Part shown: in pieces, positions 35,301-50,300 of the stretch
Layout of the letters: the number at the start of each line of letters is the position of its first letter
Numbering within the stretch: the stretch's first letter is position 1
Assembly: GCF_020740795.1 (NCBI RefSeq)
Contig: NC_067283.1
Span: 45,497,659-45,561,658 of the forward strand
Length of the DNA stretch: 64,000 nucleotides
Direction: 5' to 3'
Source: Apus apus
Taxonomy: Eukaryota; Chordata; Aves; Apodiformes; Apodidae
Made by a program: the position numbers and the translations under genes
Notes under the pieces: generated by a model
Told to the model about the DNA's origin: nothing
The model's input: only the letters and a program-made list of their open reading frames with translations
The model's database searches: none

Positions 35301-38300
35301 GAAACTCTTCCTCATGTTGAGGTGGAATTTCCTGTGCTCGAGTTTGAATCCATTGCCCTTCATCGCGCCAGAGGGCACAAGTGAAAAGAGGTCGTCATTG
35401 CCTTCTTGACACCCAGCCCTCATGTATTTATAGACATTAAGCAGGTCCCCCCTCAGTCTTTTCCTCTCTAGACTGAAATATTTACCTGAAGCTGGGCTTG
35501 AAGAGATCTCCGTGCTAACAGGCTCTGGATCACATTAGTCCGATCAAGGCAGTCCATGCAGTTACTGCGGAATATTCCTTCCTGCTGAGTCACAATTTTA
35601 CCATCGGAATCCACTAGAAAATAACTAACACACAGAATCCACTTGAGTATTGTGGATAACAATCCGTATAAACCACACATTTTTCAGAAGTAAATATTTC
35701 AGCAATCAAAACACATTTGGTCTTGAGCGGGCAAGAGGTCTTAACCATGCCTTTGAACTTGGATGTCTCCTGGAATTCTTCCCCTCCCACACTGGAAACA
35801 GCATCCATATATGAAAACTTAGTAATCTCAGGGCAGTATTCACTCATCATATGGACAGCCAACCAGCCTTATCGAGTTACATGCCACTGAGAATAGCAGC
35901 TTCTGGGAAAAAGATCAGTGACTGACTTTTTTTTTCCCCAGTTATTCTAGGGTCCTAGCTCCACATATACCAAGATCATTAGAGTAAGAGCAGAACTAGC
36001 CATATTTGTATATACCTGGTCACCTGGTTTAATCCAGTCACCACTGTATAAAATGCCATATAAGCTGTCAGGCACACTTCTTCTAGGAAGTATTAAAATC
36101 TTTAAGGCCACTACTGAAAATCTACTACTGTCACTTAATTCTTATTTCCATTATGTCAATGTCCAGGGGAACCAGATGATCCCTCCTGCAGCTGCATATA
36201 CTAATTGTTACCTCAAATTTTTTAATTAACTAAACCAAGTGTTTCTAGTAATTGATAACCAACATCTAATTTAAATACTGACCTGAAGGCAAGTATTACG
36301 ATAACTGAACTGGTAACAAACACACTGATTACATTATCAGTTTGAGGTGTGAATGGGACAGAACTTTTCTTGTCCTTCTGCCGAAGCATTAAACTTAATT
36401 GAGTAAACATTTACAGATCATATTCTGTAGATTGTTATTGATTATATAATTATGAACTCTGAATGTTGGCTAGCATATGATCCACTGTTACTGTACAGCA
36501 TTTTAATATTATAAAGTATTAGGGTCATGCACTATTAAAAATCAAGACCCATAGAATCCTATGCATTTACTCTATCAACCTTGAGTTAACAAGACCCATT
36601 TTTGTCATTCCTGGAGAATTAGTTTTGTTGAACTATTTTTTACATTGTTGTATGATTAAAGGAGACAACACCATATGTGAAATCTTCTGGGTGGAGAAGG
36701 CTCCCCCCCAAGCTTTGCCTAGAACTGATATTAGCATAATTAATGTAGTTGAAGAGCAGACACTTCTGGCAAGAGACACTAACACTAATGCATACGAATG
36801 TATCTTCTACATAAAGAAGACATGTCTGTTTTACCGTGTCTTAACTCAAGGCAATAGTAACTATGATAAAGTGGTCTCATTTTAACAGTACAGAAGTAAA
36901 AAGAACTGCAGAGCCTTACCTAAATTCATCTTGCTGTTCTGCTAGTTGATCCAGCAAAATCTGAAGTCGATCCCACCTCATCCGACTGCACTCTTTATGG
37001 AAGTCAAACGCTACATATCTGTTCAGAGAGAGAAGCATCTCCTTAAATTATATACATACTGCAGTGAAGGTCTTGGAAAACCCCACAGAAATGGGCTGAT
37101 CTATAGGACAGGTAGTGACAGGGGTTTTGTTTTTCATTAGAGATGGCTTCCAGCAAATATCTGTGGATTTTGTCAGTGCTCTATCATCTTCCTGAGGCTG
37201 CACCCTTAGTGTGCATGGTCACAGCATTTACATTTCTTTACAAGATGTCTCTTGGCTGGGGAAGCACACGTTCAGTTTCAAGCTGCTCATCCTATGTTGT
37301 GGCTAGTATTTTCCTCCAGAAAGTACAGAAGGGATATGCATCTGATTTACTCTCTTTTTTTTCCCCCACCAGGATTCTTTTGCACTCCTCTCTTCCAAGC
37401 AACTGTATTGGGAACTTCAGTTCACTTTGAAAGAGACACAGGTGTTGAAATGCAATATTCCTTGCTGGCATGCAGCATAATTCCCTGTGATAACTCTCTA
37501 GAAACCTGAGACACGTTGTCCTTAAACCGACAGCCTGCTCTGTTGTAACAAAATTAAACAGCTGCTGACTTGGTACACGATTTTACCAGCCAATTCATTT
37601 TTTAATAAGTGCTCTAGATGAGTGGTGTTTAATTCAATATTTGTATATATGTATGTTTGATGTGACTTACTGGGCATTACATTCCTTCCTCACGTTCATA
37701 ACCCACAAGTTATTATTTTTGAGTTTAAGACTATTGGTGTGAAGAAAGATGACATATAAACACTGCAGACTCGTCTTAGTCTGGCAGGTAAACACCATCA
37801 AAACTGATTAACAAAAAAAGGGTTTTGGTGGCATTAATAAAATGGGGCTGACAAACACCACTTTTTAATGCATACAGAATAAGCAGTATCAGTAAAACAC
37901 ACCCTGACAGAATTTTACATCTCGGTTTCCACCACATGCTTTACAGCAAAGATGCACAAAATTCCACAGGCTTTGTACAGCTATGGTATCAATACCAGCC
38001 TAAGTGTGAGACTGAGGAAAAAACTCACCTTAGAAGTGATCTTTTTTATTTAAAAACAAAGGAAAAAGTCTACACCCACACACCAAATGTGCCCTTGAGG
38101 ATCGTAAATGAAGCACACAGAAGTGAGACAGACATCTACAACTACCATGGTGAAGGCAACAGCAGGGCATCATACAAGCAGAAGAAAGCTTGAAAAACAT
38201 TCAAAGTATGTCCAGATTTATAAGGACATCTTGATTATCCTCTACAATTCCTTAGTTATGCTTAGATAGAGGTGAATCCTTGTTAAAGCAGGATGCCTTT

Positions 38301-41300
38301 TTGCTTACGGGTAGAATTTTGCCCTTAGACAAATGAGTGACAGTAATACTAGACAGGAATTTCAAGGAAAAGATAGAGGTAGGTGCCTATGGGAGTTGGA
38401 TGCTAGCTCTCCCTATAAATGTTAGTAACTAAGCCAGCACAGACAGGTTGTAAAATTGTACTGCACTGAAGATTCCCAGAGAGAGGTGGAATTTCTCTTG
38501 TAATTAAAGAACATTCTCCACTTTCTTGGCCCTTTTGTTACACTGAGGTCCAGACATTTGAATTATGTTCCCCTTACTGTTTCCTCCTTTCCATCTATTA
38601 AACTGTTTTGCTCAAACTCTGCACTCCTTTCTTGTTAGCAACGTAACCAAACCCTTGAGCCAGAATTTGGTTCTACAGGGCGTGACTTCTTACTCTTAAA
38701 ATGCAGATGATCTCCACAGTTCTCCTAGCACACTATTCCTTCAATAGTGGCATTACCCTTGCATTTGAGCTCCCTTTATCCTGTCTCCTCTTTGTCCAGT
38801 ATTCCCTTCACAGTCTCATTTCTGCTCAGAATGTGAGCTGTGAGGTAGGGGCATTGATCATATGCAAGTTATCCCATAAAAATAAACCAAACTACTCAGA
38901 CAGTTGGCAAAGGCCCCCAAAGAACTGGTCCCTCTGTGGGTCTCAGAGGCACTGCTCAGCTTCTAACACAGCATGTGTAATTCCACTTGATACATACCTG
39001 ACCATTCCATTTGCCATGCTGTTCACCATTTTTGCAAATGTTTGCTCAAGAGGCTTCTCTGAACCTTTTTGGTTAACCTGGGAGAAAAGAGTAAAAACCA
39101 GTATTACTCAAAAGCCTGCTTAACAAAACAGCAGATTTTTCAGGAAGAAAAAGTGAAAGCATACCAAGTTGACAATCATTTGCTTTCCATAGCTAATTAT
39201 CTGTGAGTCAAAATGTCTTTGGAAGCCATCCATCTAGAAGAGAAAGGCAATGTGTTGACAGATGTACACTACTTGACAAGAAATCTCTATAATCGTCTTT
39301 TTGATGATATGGCATAGGTAGTTTTATAACTGTTTGATGTTCTCTTTTGTGCCAATATATTTCCACTTTTCTTTCATCCCCCCAGCTCATTCAGCTCTCC
39401 TTATTAAACAGGCCACAGACAATGAGTTTTGTGTAGCTACTAAAACTGCTGCAAACAAGAATCAAAAAGAAACTACCCCCTATCACACAAACATAAGTCC
39501 AGAATTACATTAAAGCCCCCAAGACACAACTAACACTCACATACATGATTTACTGACTTGCTGATCTGTGGCTTTGGCTTATACTTGAGGTTTGGTCTTT
39601 GAGACCAGAAAAATGGAATTGATCCACGGGTCTGCAAAAGAATGGAAATACTTTTAAATAACAAAACTTACCAACTCATTTGCCATTTGAAAATAAAGCA
39701 AACTGGTTTATTTGTGTGCATGCACATCTTATACATAATCTGTATTTAGCAACAGAGGTATCTATTTATCTTAAGCCAGTGAGCAGTTCCTTACACTGAC
39801 TTTACCTGAACAAAGGATGCTTTGCTCCCCTTGTAATGCACAATTTGTTCTGTTTCAACAAAGTTAGCAGCGTGTCCTTCTGAATCAATACCTACATAGG
39901 AAAAAAACTTGTTAACCCTTCTATTTTACATGGTCACAGAAAGCACAAAAATACCACAGAGCTGCCTGAAGATAGTAAATTAAACACCTTTGGAAAAAGT
40001 TTAACATGATCTGTACTAAATTTACCTTGAAGTACAGTTGTGCTTCACACATTTTTAAATTTTAGTCATACAAATTGAGTAGTTTAATACAAAATAAAAT
40101 ACAAGTCCTTTGACACTGAAATATTCACAATTCAATAGCAGTGGTACTGCATAAACTGACCAATTTTTTTCAAAATCATATATATGTTTGGACTATGAAC
40201 AAAGAAAACTAAATCCATCTCCTTGTTAATTTTTGAACTTGAAACAAATAGAGAACACCCCTATTCAGAGCTCCCCTGCCAGCACCAATGATGAGCTTAG
40301 TTGCATTTACTGCTAGGCCAAAAGGACTACTACACACCTGCATTTAATTCCTATAAAAATAGTAAAGAATTAAAAACCCCTACAAAACTTTTGCAGTTAA
40401 CTCCAGAACAAATAAAGAAGAGTCAGTTTTAATAAATATCAGAACATGCTTCAGTTCATCATAAAGGTTTCTAGTATTTTCTTTGGAGCAAGGACTTTGA
40501 GACAAACTACTATAAGCATTTTTTTTCTTTTGCTGAAGCCATTATACAACAATTACTCTTACAGGTAAGACACATGTATAGATAGAATTTGAATTGGTTT
40601 AAAAATAAATCAATTTGCTATTTTACCTCTTACGTAGTAGCGAACACCAGCCCTGAAACAGCTTCTTCTGGAAACAAGCAACCAGTCAAAACACTTGCCA
40701 TTAATAGAACAAGAGTGCATAGTGATAACTAATGAGTTATTTCACTAAGGAAAACACTCAATTTCATCAGGATGTTTTTATATATCAACAGATAGGAAAC
40801 ATGAGGAACCAAGTGACCACAAAGAAACTTGTAAACGCTTCTCTTGCCAATAACAGTTAAGTGTTTTACTTAAGAGACAGTAACTTAGAATTAGGATCAG
40901 TATGAGCAACACAAAGACAGGCTATAGGCAACGTCACTGATGAACACACGTTAAAGCTACTATAATTTTAAGAAAACAGGACTTTAAAGAACATTAATCT
41001 GGTCCTAGGTATATTATTAAATGGTCTGACTGCTGAACTTCTATTCAGTGCTACACCCATCTCAGCTTAATACAACCATAACTATCTTAAATTCCATGCC
41101 CCTATTGCTTATAGCTAAAAATACTACTCCAAGATGTTTTTCTAGGCTTTGAGTAAAGTGGATACCTTGGGCTGTCACACCCTGCACCTGTCAGTGCAGC
41201 ATACATCACAGTCACAGATGTCAGAACTAACAGTAATGAAGATTGGCTTTCAAACCCATGGCAAGAAAAAGAAATGAACAAGTACTAAGTCTCCAGTGGG

Positions 41301-44300
41301 AGCTTCTTAAATAAGAATGTTTTCCTGCTGAGGCTGGATGCCCAATGTGGCAGATACACCATAATCTGGGACTAATCAACTAACAGGAGCCATTAACAAC
41401 TAGCTTCATTTTTAGAGTCTTATTTTGTGCTGCTTATAATGGCCTTATTTGGACCACAGGAAACTATCAAGTCTAATAGAAAGCAGCATTCATCGTGAAT
41501 AACTTCTCCAGGTAGATTCACAAGCTTTCATCCTTTGCTCCTAAAAACTGAAACCCACAACTTTAGAGCAAGCAAAAGAAAAATGGTCAATTTTTGCCAG
41601 ATGCAGCATTAGCATATTGCAGTCTTCTATTCTTTTGAGGAATCTAGATATTTTGCCTTAAGCTTGATAAAGTAAACAAGACCTATTTTCTTTTTTAAAA
41701 CGGCACTTTTTACAGTCATTCTTAATTTATGATTCAATTTATGATTATGATTTATGACTTGATGTCACACATCAAGTACCTAAACTATCTCAAACAACAC
41801 ACTGACTGCATGCATAGAACACCTGGATTTGTGTGCATTTGTGCTGTTTGTTAAAAAATTTAAAAATATAATATAAATTGGCCCTGTGTAACCCAGAATG
41901 TTCTCATGATGATGGTGAATATGACTGAAAAAGACCTATTTCTCTGCTTTCCTGGAAAACTACTGCCAGGTCCTATACCCATTAATTCAACACCTGTACA
42001 GCCAATAGGTTCCTGCAAAGGTGACCCCTACACTTAGTTGCTTAGGAAGAGTCAGCCTGTTTTCTGCCTGCAATCTCTGTCCTCACTTCAATTACAACTT
42101 GCTATTGGCTACTCTACACACACACAAAAGAAGGGAAACATTTTATTATTCTTTAGAAAGTTGTTTTTTGGAGTAGCACGGGAAATATTAAATGTAGTTT
42201 AGGCTTCAGGTGATCAAGATCTTGATTAGCCAAGTAAGTTCATTATTTCTCATCACTGCAAGACTAGACTCCTGGTCCAGAATTATATTTAGGTTTATAT
42301 GGGGCAGGAAGAAAAAAGAATATTTTATTTTACTGAAGTAACTCTTAGTGGTGCTGTAACAGTTCTACTTAGGGTTCTTCCCAGCATTTTCATCACTAAA
42401 AATCCATTATTTCAATTCCTGGTTTCTCAAAGGCATTAGGTTCATAATTAGAATTACTGCAAAACATACATTACTTACACTAATTATTTATAGAGTGAAA
42501 ATAGGACAGAGGAAGGTGTTAATTGCAGACTGTCAATTGCTAATTGCAGTCCACCCGGACTCTTCCACCCCGGACCTGCAGGATAAGGACTGAATTGTTC
42601 TCAGTTCCTTTTTGCTATCTTTCCTTGCCTCTCCACGTACTCCCACAGCATTTTCCATTAAATGAAGTCACAGAAAAGGAGGACTGGAGCTCTGCCAGCT
42701 GCTAACAGTACTACCAGAACAACTGATCCAGTCTGGAAACTGTTCCCTGTACACACCTGAGGGACCTTTGCAATGACGATAAGGAGAACGATAAGGAGAA
42801 TGTGGCATGAGTTGCCCTATCCAGTCTTGTCTGTCCTTTTCATGCTGCCAGTCCAAAAGCACCTGTGACTTACTGTTGATCCCACACTGCATGAGAAACA
42901 CTGCCTCCAGAAAGGATTAGGCTTACTCATATATGAGCACACATCCCTTCTCAAAAAAACCTCATGACTGCTTTGCTAAGAAGGCTGTTACCCAAAGGGT
43001 TGGCGTGGGAAAAGCAGCTGGCTAGCGAAAGCATTTCAGGAACCTTCAGTAGAAATCCTTATCCTTCTATTAATCAGTAGGAACATCCATAACTACCCCT
43101 TCAAGTAAAACCTGTTCTCCCTTATTTTAAATCCAAAGTAAATGCTAAGTGACTCAGAATCATAGAATGGTAGAGATTGGAAATGACCTCTGGAGATCAA
43201 GCACAATCTCCCTGCCAGAGCAGGAAGGGATCCTTATAGCAAGAGAAAGTACTAAGGCTGATATGAGAGCCATTTGCCATATTCATCTTGACCTTAATCC
43301 CACTGATAGTTATGCAAAACATGTCTGTGATATCAAATACATTAGACCTTAAAAGCAGAATATTCAAGTGAGTTAACATATGAGTGGACTATCAAACAAC
43401 ATGGTGCTCGTATCTGAACTACAATTTGATTTTGACACTACGTTCTATGTTACAGTTGCCAACACAGCCAGTAGAGCAGCCACATCAGCAACCATTTTGC
43501 ACTCAGATTATCATATTCAGCACTGAGCTTTACAATGTCAAAGGATACATCCATGCATCACAGGCGTAGCAAACCTATGGATCTGAAACACACACAATGT
43601 TAAAAATAAACACTAGCAGCCAAAAAAGGTGACTATGCTTTGTCAGTAAAGGTTTTTTTTATTGTTTTATATACTTTATATGCTTTAATTTTTGTTTAGG
43701 ATGCAGTAATTCTGAGAAAAATGTCCAAAGAAAACAGCAACACATGCAGCCTTTATAGCTGCAGGGAAAAACTGAAAGTCTAATCCTAATTAAGTGACTT
43801 CAAAAAAAAAAACACAACCAAACAAACAACCAAGCTGTTGTCCTCCTATACACAGGATTTCCTCTTCTACAAACATACCAGATATAAAGCAGTACACAGT
43901 GAAAGCCTTTGATATGGTATTTGCTGAGTCTCCATAGTAGAGTGTAATCAGACGCAGTAATGAACACAGGGCTCCAGTAAGGAATATTTTTACATGATTA
44001 ATATTAGAAGTGCTTGTTCCAGGGTTTTTCCTATCTTACCCCTCTAGAATAACTGCATCTTTCAAAAAAATTAAAATTACAATTTTCTAACACTAGAAAG
44101 TCAGAACTACCATACCTCATACCTAAAAGTGTTACTATAGCAAGCCACCTGTTGTTAACATTAGGTCACACTTCTCCTCACACCTCAGTGATCTCCCTTT
44201 TCAACTTCTGTGTTTTGCTTCCTACGTCTGTTTTCACCACCCATCCACACTTGGCTTGCTTTGCTGTTCCCACCAAAGCTTCTCCCTCATTTCCCAAGCT

Positions 44301-47300
44301 TTGTTTGCTTAGCACTATCCAAACATATACCCAGTCATATGCCTCAGAAATATGCACAACAGCCCTTTGCTAATTCAAATCTTCACATTCCAGAAGCACT
44401 GCATGGTCCAGCCTTCTGGAACAGTGCTTGTCTAATGCAAGAGCACATCTCCACAGGTTACAGAGACAAAAATAGAAGCAGTACATAATTCACTTCCATA
44501 GATTAGAAGCACTGATAGAAGAAGTTGCTGTAATGCAGACAATTTGAGATGTTTCACACACAGCTGGAATCTCTAGTAGGAAGGAGCTTAGATCAGTCTG
44601 GCCACTGAAGTACTACAGTTGTGACTCATGGTCATGCACCTCTGTTTGCTGGACTAAGTGAATTCAGAGGTCACACTGTGCTAGTTTTATTTTGAAATAA
44701 ACTGTCAGTCTTCATTACCAGCTTTATGACCTACTCAGTAGAAAAATGGAGTTTTAACTGTACTCGTGGAGAAAGATGCTAGCCAATCTTAGAAAAAATG
44801 ATGAGTTGAACCTTGCCTAAAGATAAGTAGCTAAACATCAAAAAACCTTGTGAAACACGTACTGTGCAGTGCAAATTCTCAGTTAGTTTATAAGGGCACT
44901 GTCTCAGTACAGTGTCTTCAAATACAGACATTTCCAAAGAGACATCTTTACTATATGTACTACTGAGGACATGGACAGAGTTTGATGTTTGAAAGCAGAA
45001 GACTGTCACACTGTGCTCAACTAGAAGATGAACAGCCACATTACACTAGATTCTGGATGTCTTAAAACAAGATACAATTAGAGGAAATAGTTGCATACTT
45101 CAGTAAAAGTATATCCATTAATTACAAAGTGCTTACCTCTGGCTGAGCAGCAAATTCTCTAAGCAGATGTCCATTCCATACAAAGCGTGGATCTGCCTGC
45201 AGCAAGAAAAAAGCCAACATGCTTTTAGAGACTGTCAGTTCTGTTTCATTCAACGTAAAGGGAATGTCATAGCATCCATGCATTACACAAGTTTAGCTGA
45301 ACAGATGTACAGGAGATGGAATATCCTTCTTTCATCAGCACCATTCATAACCTCAACTAGAAATCTAAATAAAATAATAATTGTTAAAAGAAGAACAGCT
45401 CTCTCCAATCATTAAGGATGCTGCCTGACAGTTCAGCCATGCTAAACCAGCAACAACTGAGTTGCAGCATTAGAAGAACATTCCAGTCTTTGCCCAAGTA
45501 AGCTGAGCTGAAAAAGATTATCCACAATTTTAAGAACAGTAGCAAGGTAACACTCCTAAAATGGGCAAAAGGTAAAAATGCAAGGAGTCCTGTATTTAAT
45601 AATAAAAAATTCTGAAAATCAAATGTTAAAACAACACTTGTAGCTTCAAAGACAAAAGTATGTATATTCTGCTGCATAAATTATCCTCTTCAAATGTGGG
45701 TATTTCCTATTCCTAATTCACTGCAAAAGTGTTTTAAGCAGGTTACTAAGCACATTCCAAAAAGCTATCAGATTAGTCACAAAACTGACATTTGCTGCAG
45801 AATGTAATGGAGGCTCCAGGGAAGCAGGATAAATTTCAACTTTAAGATGAGGGAGACAGGCAATACATCACTAAGGATGAGGATTAATTGCAGCTCAGTG
45901 TTGCAACAGCCCTTTGCCTAGACAGAAAACAAACATAAGTAACATGCTAGAAACTGATCAAATCCTACTTGCAGTACCTAGAACTAGTGAAAGAATATGA
46001 CATGATGCTTTGGTGCCCCTATACTGGGGCTGTTTCCTTCTAAAAGTACTGTTTTGAAAAAAACGCACAAATTTCAAACCAAAACTCCCACACACCAAAC
46101 AGAGACCACACTTCTATCGGAGATGCCCAAGATAGCCAACTTCCTGTCATTAGGCCATTATACCACAGGAACACGTGAAATTACATTAAAATTGTTTTAA
46201 CCATCTGATATCAGAATTTACTTGTACCTGACACCTTTTTACTGTATTTTGTCTTTCAAACAACCTTCTGAAGTGCCACAATTTTAAGGCAAGCCAAACC
46301 TTTTATGTCAGCAACTGCTCTCCCTGGCAAGAGTACTGCCAGAGCAGCATTGATAATACAAGTCAGTTAATAGTTGGGGGTTATTTTGCAAGTTGTTATT
46401 TTTTCCTTTAATATTGGAAAAAGTGTGTTGCTTCTGTAGGTTAGAGTTTTAGTAACTAAGAGAAAACATCTCATGACTCCACTGCCACCTCTTTGGCAAA
46501 GGAAGAAGTACTATTGACTTCCAAGGTTTCAGTATATGAGTGCCTAGGCCGTTTAGACCTTGTTTACACTGCAGTGTAGTAAGCCACCAGGCTAAGGATT
46601 GTGCAACTCTGGAAGGGCAAGAGAATTTTAAGCTCAAATTACATTTAGCTGTGTGATTCTGTTGACTTTAAGACAAAAGCAGCATATAAATCCTTCAACT
46701 ATAAGGAATAGGTGTATTCTAGACAGAATGCTAACATCCTAAGGCAAACAACCACAAAATCTACAGTCCTGTTCCATGTTATCCTGAATAATAAGTACAA
46801 TTTATTCCACTTTGGAGTCTTGTTTCCCTGCCTGATTCTAGATCAGAGAAGCAACTGGCTTTCTCTCATTTTCCCACTTAGCTCCTTCTTGTGACACTTA
46901 GAAGTGCTCGATACTGAAATCAGAGAAACTTTCATTTCTTTTGAATCTTTTAAATCCATTTAAACAGACTTCAGAAAGTACTTGTAATTGCCTGATCTAG
47001 AAGAGATTTCTAGAACTTCGTGTTGCTAACAAGCTGTGAGACTTAAGGGTGGACTAGTACACCCAGTCAGAACCGCTAACAGTTTCAGTAAAACGCCGCA
47101 ATGCTGAACAGGCTTGTGTGCTGAAGCCTCACAGCCCAGCAACTTCCACCCTTCTTCTCAGCATCCTACGAAGCAAACTCAAACTGTCACTTGACTCAAT
47201 GTACTCAGCACTCTGGTTTCATTTTCCTCTATCATCTTCTTATTCCAGAGAACTGCCCCACTACAACTCGACTGACAAGATCAGATACTCTAGTTACACA

Positions 47301-50300
47301 GTTTAGCGAGTGCTTTTTTGCTAGTTCTATCATATGGATTTGCATCTGAGCAACATGTAAATCTGTTTCACTAGTTTAAATTATTAACACAGTAAAGCCA
47401 TTTTGTATTTAATAGAGGACCATAAATACCTCAAGTATCTATCTACTACCACTTGACATATTCATTCATTGTAAAAAAGTTTCATCTCAAGTGCAATAGG
47501 ACAATGATTTCAGCAACATTATCTTAAGCTTTACGTAAAGTCTCCCTTAGTTTGTGATAGCTTGTTTTGACATAATTTAAACACCAGACACAAACTGAAC
47601 TTGAACCATGCAGAACTGTTTGGCAATGTTTGAGACACAGGCACTAAGTAAAATTAAATCCTTACCCTCTCTAGGAGGCTCATTTCCTGGAACTCTGGGC
47701 TCGTGTTGGCTAATCGTTGCAGAGTATGTGTTAGATCATATGTTGTTGAGAAGTAAAATCCATCCACGCTCAAGACATGACTAAGCATTGATAAAAATAC
47801 TTTATTGTCCTGCAACTGTTGAGAAGAGAAAAAAAAATGACAGAAGAGGTCTCATTTATTACCATCAAAATATCTTATTCTTAGGCTACCACTGCTTCTT
47901 GACGTGAAGAGGTAATCTTTACTAGTGCTTTAGCAACATGCGACATCTAGAGATCACTATACAAGAAAGAAACCATGACATTGCCATTTCAGCACCAGTT
48001 CACTGATAACTTACACCTAGCACATTGCAACTAAATTCTGCAAGAAGAGAGGAGAGCAAGAATAGTATTTCCGTGAGGCAAATAGCTACTGATATTAAAC
48101 CAATATTAGTGACTTCCAAGAAAGAAGCCATTAGCTCCCCTGAAAACCATTCTGTCAAAAAAAAAACCAACAACCACCAACAACAACAAAAAGAAGACTG
48201 CAATGCAAAATAAATTATATAGCTTACTGTCAAAATTACTGCAATAACTGATCTGTGTTTTGGTTCAAGTTTTGATTAACTTCATTTCCTTCCTGAAAGA
48301 GGATCAGATTCCCTTTCAGCTCCATTGGTTAGGCACCCTTATCTACTCTTTATCAAACCGTAACAAATCTGTTTTAAACAATCTTCATCCTTTCCCTCTC
48401 ACACAAAAGAAGCAATTCTTCCTTGCTGGGTAATTATGTAATGGAACAATTCCACAAATTAAGCAAGACAGATAGCTAGATGACAGCAATGCAGCTTATT
48501 ATAGGGGCTATCAGAATAGTAAAGCTGTGAGAAAGACACAATAGGAACAGCACTGTGGTGGACTGGCTCAGGGATCCTGCTTTAACAGGCTGCATTTGTG
48601 CCATCTGTTACAAAGCAGCACTATAACACCTCATCAGTATGCCAGGTGAGCAAAGCATACAGGAAGGTCCTCAGAGGAGAAAAGGTGCTAAAAGATGATT
48701 TAGGAACAAGAACAGAGATGCAGCATCCAGCTCATCCTCCCATACTGTACCATTCCAAAAGGGGGAAAATTGCACAACATGCATATCAAACTCTGGGAGT
48801 GATATTCGAAGTTGCACAGTGTTTGTTTTCTTGAATGACCTAACTTTGTAATATTTGGGTGTAGATGTATATAAATAATTACTTAGTAGCCTAAATAAAT
48901 CAGAGAAAAAAGGTATAGTTCAAAGAACTGCTTTAAAAAAAAATGGTCATCATTTCAGCAAATTAGGTCCTGTGGCAATTGACATTAACACAAGATAACA
49001 TTCCTTTAATCAATCACCTACCTGAATATCAGTTAAGTGCAGCATGGTCTTTTTGTAGGAGAGGATGTCAAAGTCTGTTGCTTTCCAGATGGCATGACTG
49101 AAAATCTCACCTACTTTCTTCTTTTTTGTTATTACAATAAGATATGTGCCTGTAAATCAGAAAAAGCAAAGTTAAAAAAAAAATAAATGCATGTATTAAG
49201 AAAAGCAACCTATAAACAAACATACCAGAAAACTGAAACCAGCAGGAAAGAGTGAGTTTTCAAGTTCCACCTAGAACTTTCTGTTCTTAACAGTAATGGG
49301 CTGGGAAAACACACTACTTGCTAAGCTACTCACTTCTCTCTGGTCACAGATCTTGAGCCAGTCCTTAAGTTTAAGGGATTTAAAAAACAGACAAGATAAA
49401 AAAAGTGTCAGCTACTCTTATTTCAGACTAAAGACAGTCTGAAAATCTTCAGGCTTACAAATGCAGAAAGAGGCCAGTAGTTTTGAAAGCACAGAGAAAG
49501 TCAGAAATACACAAAAGGAAACATCCTTTGTGTAAGGGCTATGAGGATCTTTAAGGGACTAGAATATCTGTCTTATGAGGAAAGACAGATATGAGGAACA
49601 TGAGGAAAAACTTGTTTACTGTAAGGGTTATGGAGCACTAGAACATGCTGCCCAGAGAGGCTGAGAAGTCTCCTTCTCTGGAGACTTTCAAGACCCACCT
49701 GGATGCGTTTGTGTGACCTGCCCTAGGTGATCCGGCTCTGGCAAAGGGGCTGGACTCAAATCTCCAGAGGTCCCTTCCAACCCCTAACATTCTATGATTC
49801 TATTTTAAAAAAAGAATCTACTTATCTTAACGTGAAAAATATATTAAACCTAACAGATTCATGATGGAGCAAAAAGAAGGGGGTTTCTTTTAATAATTTA
49901 ACATGGGAAGTTCCATTTTCCTGGTTGCATAAGTAACAAATAAAAAACCCAATAATGACAGTTCACTTTAAGCAATTAATTTACACTTGTTGGTAAAGAT
50001 AACACAGCCTAACTTCCAAGCCTATTGTATTCCAGTGCCAACCTTTTTTTGAAGAAAAATGTTACTTTATTAAATGGATATTGATGGATAAAAATGTCTC
50101 ATTTTCTACATCTTATACTATTAAATGCTTTGTTACAACTTCAATAGAACAAAACAATAAGCGGGCCATGCAAAAGTAGAGAACCACAAATCTAGTATGT
50201 TTTTTGTACTATAGTAGTTAAAGAAGTATAAACGCCAAAGCAGAAACAGTTCACATTGTGTGCAGCAAGTTTACCCACTATTTGTATTTACTACTATACC

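Noticed and set aside
44152-44488. Overlapping plus-strand frames in SACM1L intron 6-7 region
   Set aside because: They lack recognisable domains and run antisense to an intron between two verified SACM1L exons.
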